From NCBI GenBank assembly GCA_030589225.1, contig JAUUWD010000100.1, positions 1-6,290 of the forward strand: a stretch of DNA of 6,290 nt. Direction: 5' to 3'. A model generated the notes under the pieces. That model did no database searches. It saw nothing but the letters and a program-made list of their open reading frames with translations, and was not told where the DNA came from. This DNA is from Desulfobacteraceae bacterium. GTDB lineage: Bacteria; Desulfobacterota; DSM-4660; Desulfatiglandales; Desulfatiglandaceae. Below, one piece after another: positions 6,072-6,290 of this stretch; positions within the stretch are counted from its first letter, which is position 1, and every line of letters starts with the position of its first letter. The position numbers were made by a program, and so were the translations under genes.

Positions 6072-6189
6072 GGAAACCGGTTAATTCTCCTGGGCTTATG
6101 GGAAGGGTTAGGCGATATGGGAATTTATAAACAGGCAATTCATGGAAAGATCTTTGGTGTATTAGAATTTCTTATATCAACCGGTTTCC
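6072..6189. repeat. 11 bp inverted repeats, each containing AACCGGTT
   Basis: GGAAACCGGTT (6072-6082) and its exact complement AACCGGTTTCC (6179-6189) lie 96 bases apart. Each includes the 8 bp palindrome AACCGGTT. One copy is in the divergent spacer and the other in the early codons of the plus-strand gene. The arrangement could be a pair of operator sites bridged by a regulator, or a coincidence. Confidence 0.3.
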
Positions 6190-6290
6190 CGAAGAACATT
6201 GCAAATATCGAGGCCAAAAAGCTTAATCTGCCATTTTCTAATGCCCTCGATAGATTTCATGTTCTCGGGCTCGCCTGGGTTTGCGATGGC
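6117..6290 (+). CDS. divergent gene, 5' part only; N-terminal winged helix-turn-helix-like protein
   Basis: This reading frame opens at ATG 6117 and runs off the window edge after 58 codons. The preceding GAAGGG (6102-6107) is a reasonable ribosome binding site. In-frame codons upstream offer no other ATG, GTG or TTG before a stop at 6051. The segment KIFGVLEFLISTGF, then NIANIEAKKLNLPFSNALDRFHVLGLAWV, given in two parts as NIANIEAKKLNLPF and SNALDRFHVLGLAWV, follows a winged-helix layout. One helix is followed by a helix-turn-helix ending in an 'LGL' strand, as in IclR- or MarR-like regulators and in the dimerisation domains of some methyltransferases. The protein has no signal peptide, so it is likely cytoplasmic. 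It is transcribed away from the transporter operon, so it could be its regulator, but the rest of the protein is needed to say. Confidence 0.55.
   Translation, partial: MGIYKQAIHGKIFGVLEFLISTGFPKNIANIEAKKLNLPFSNALDRFHVLGLAWVCDG

Noticed and set aside
5941..6138. 65-codon minus-strand ORF upstream of the TPR gene
   Set aside because: It overlaps the divergent spacer, the likely promoter and the plus-strand start. It has no recognisable ribosome binding site or family and overruns the TPR gene's leader, so it is most likely chance.

Overview
The window comes from a Gram-negative bacterium of moderate G+C. The evidence is several Sec-type signal peptides, an outer-membrane beta-barrel ending in an aromatic residue, and a LolA-like periplasmic protein. 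The intergenic spacers carry degenerate 7-8 bp microrepeats and GC-rich palindromes. I associate these with Desulfobacterota-like (former Deltaproteobacteria) and environmental genomes, but this taxonomic guess is an inference and nothing here proves it.

Almost everything lies on the minus strand and reads right to left as one likely operon. The order is: an exported TPR-like protein (5273-5938), a LolD/MacB-type ABC ATPase (4574-5260), an FtsX-type ABC permease (3339-4577, overlapping the ATPase by ATGA), a repeat-rich spacer (3082-3338), a LolA-like periplasmic protein (2254-3081), a broken isoprenylcysteine-methyltransferase-like membrane gene (1741-2165), and an outer-membrane beta-barrel protein (275-1639). 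At the left end is a 27-codon ORF with a strong ribosome binding site that would encode one transmembrane helix (42-125). At the right end, on the plus strand, is the 5' part of a divergent gene whose first 58 residues look like a winged helix-turn-helix (from 6117, cut by the window edge).

Together the genes suggest an envelope trafficking cassette. An ATP-driven inner-membrane extractor (ATPase plus single FtsX permease) would hand a hydrophobic cargo, either lipid or lipoprotein, to a LolA-fold carrier. The carrier would deliver it to, or work with, a dedicated outer-membrane barrel, with a periplasmic TPR protein as helper. No membrane-fusion (MacA/HlyD) or TolC-type gene is present in the window, which favours a Lol-like carrier route over a tripartite pump. 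The cargo cannot be read from the sequence.

The second theme is repeat invasion and decay. A small palindromic element flanked by a 9 bp direct repeat sits inside the 5' coding region of the LolA-like gene. A roughly 150 bp palindromic, octamer-rich element fills the spacer upstream of that gene. Two other microrepeat families lie in the remaining spacers. The methyltransferase-like gene has lost its reading frame and probably an internal segment.
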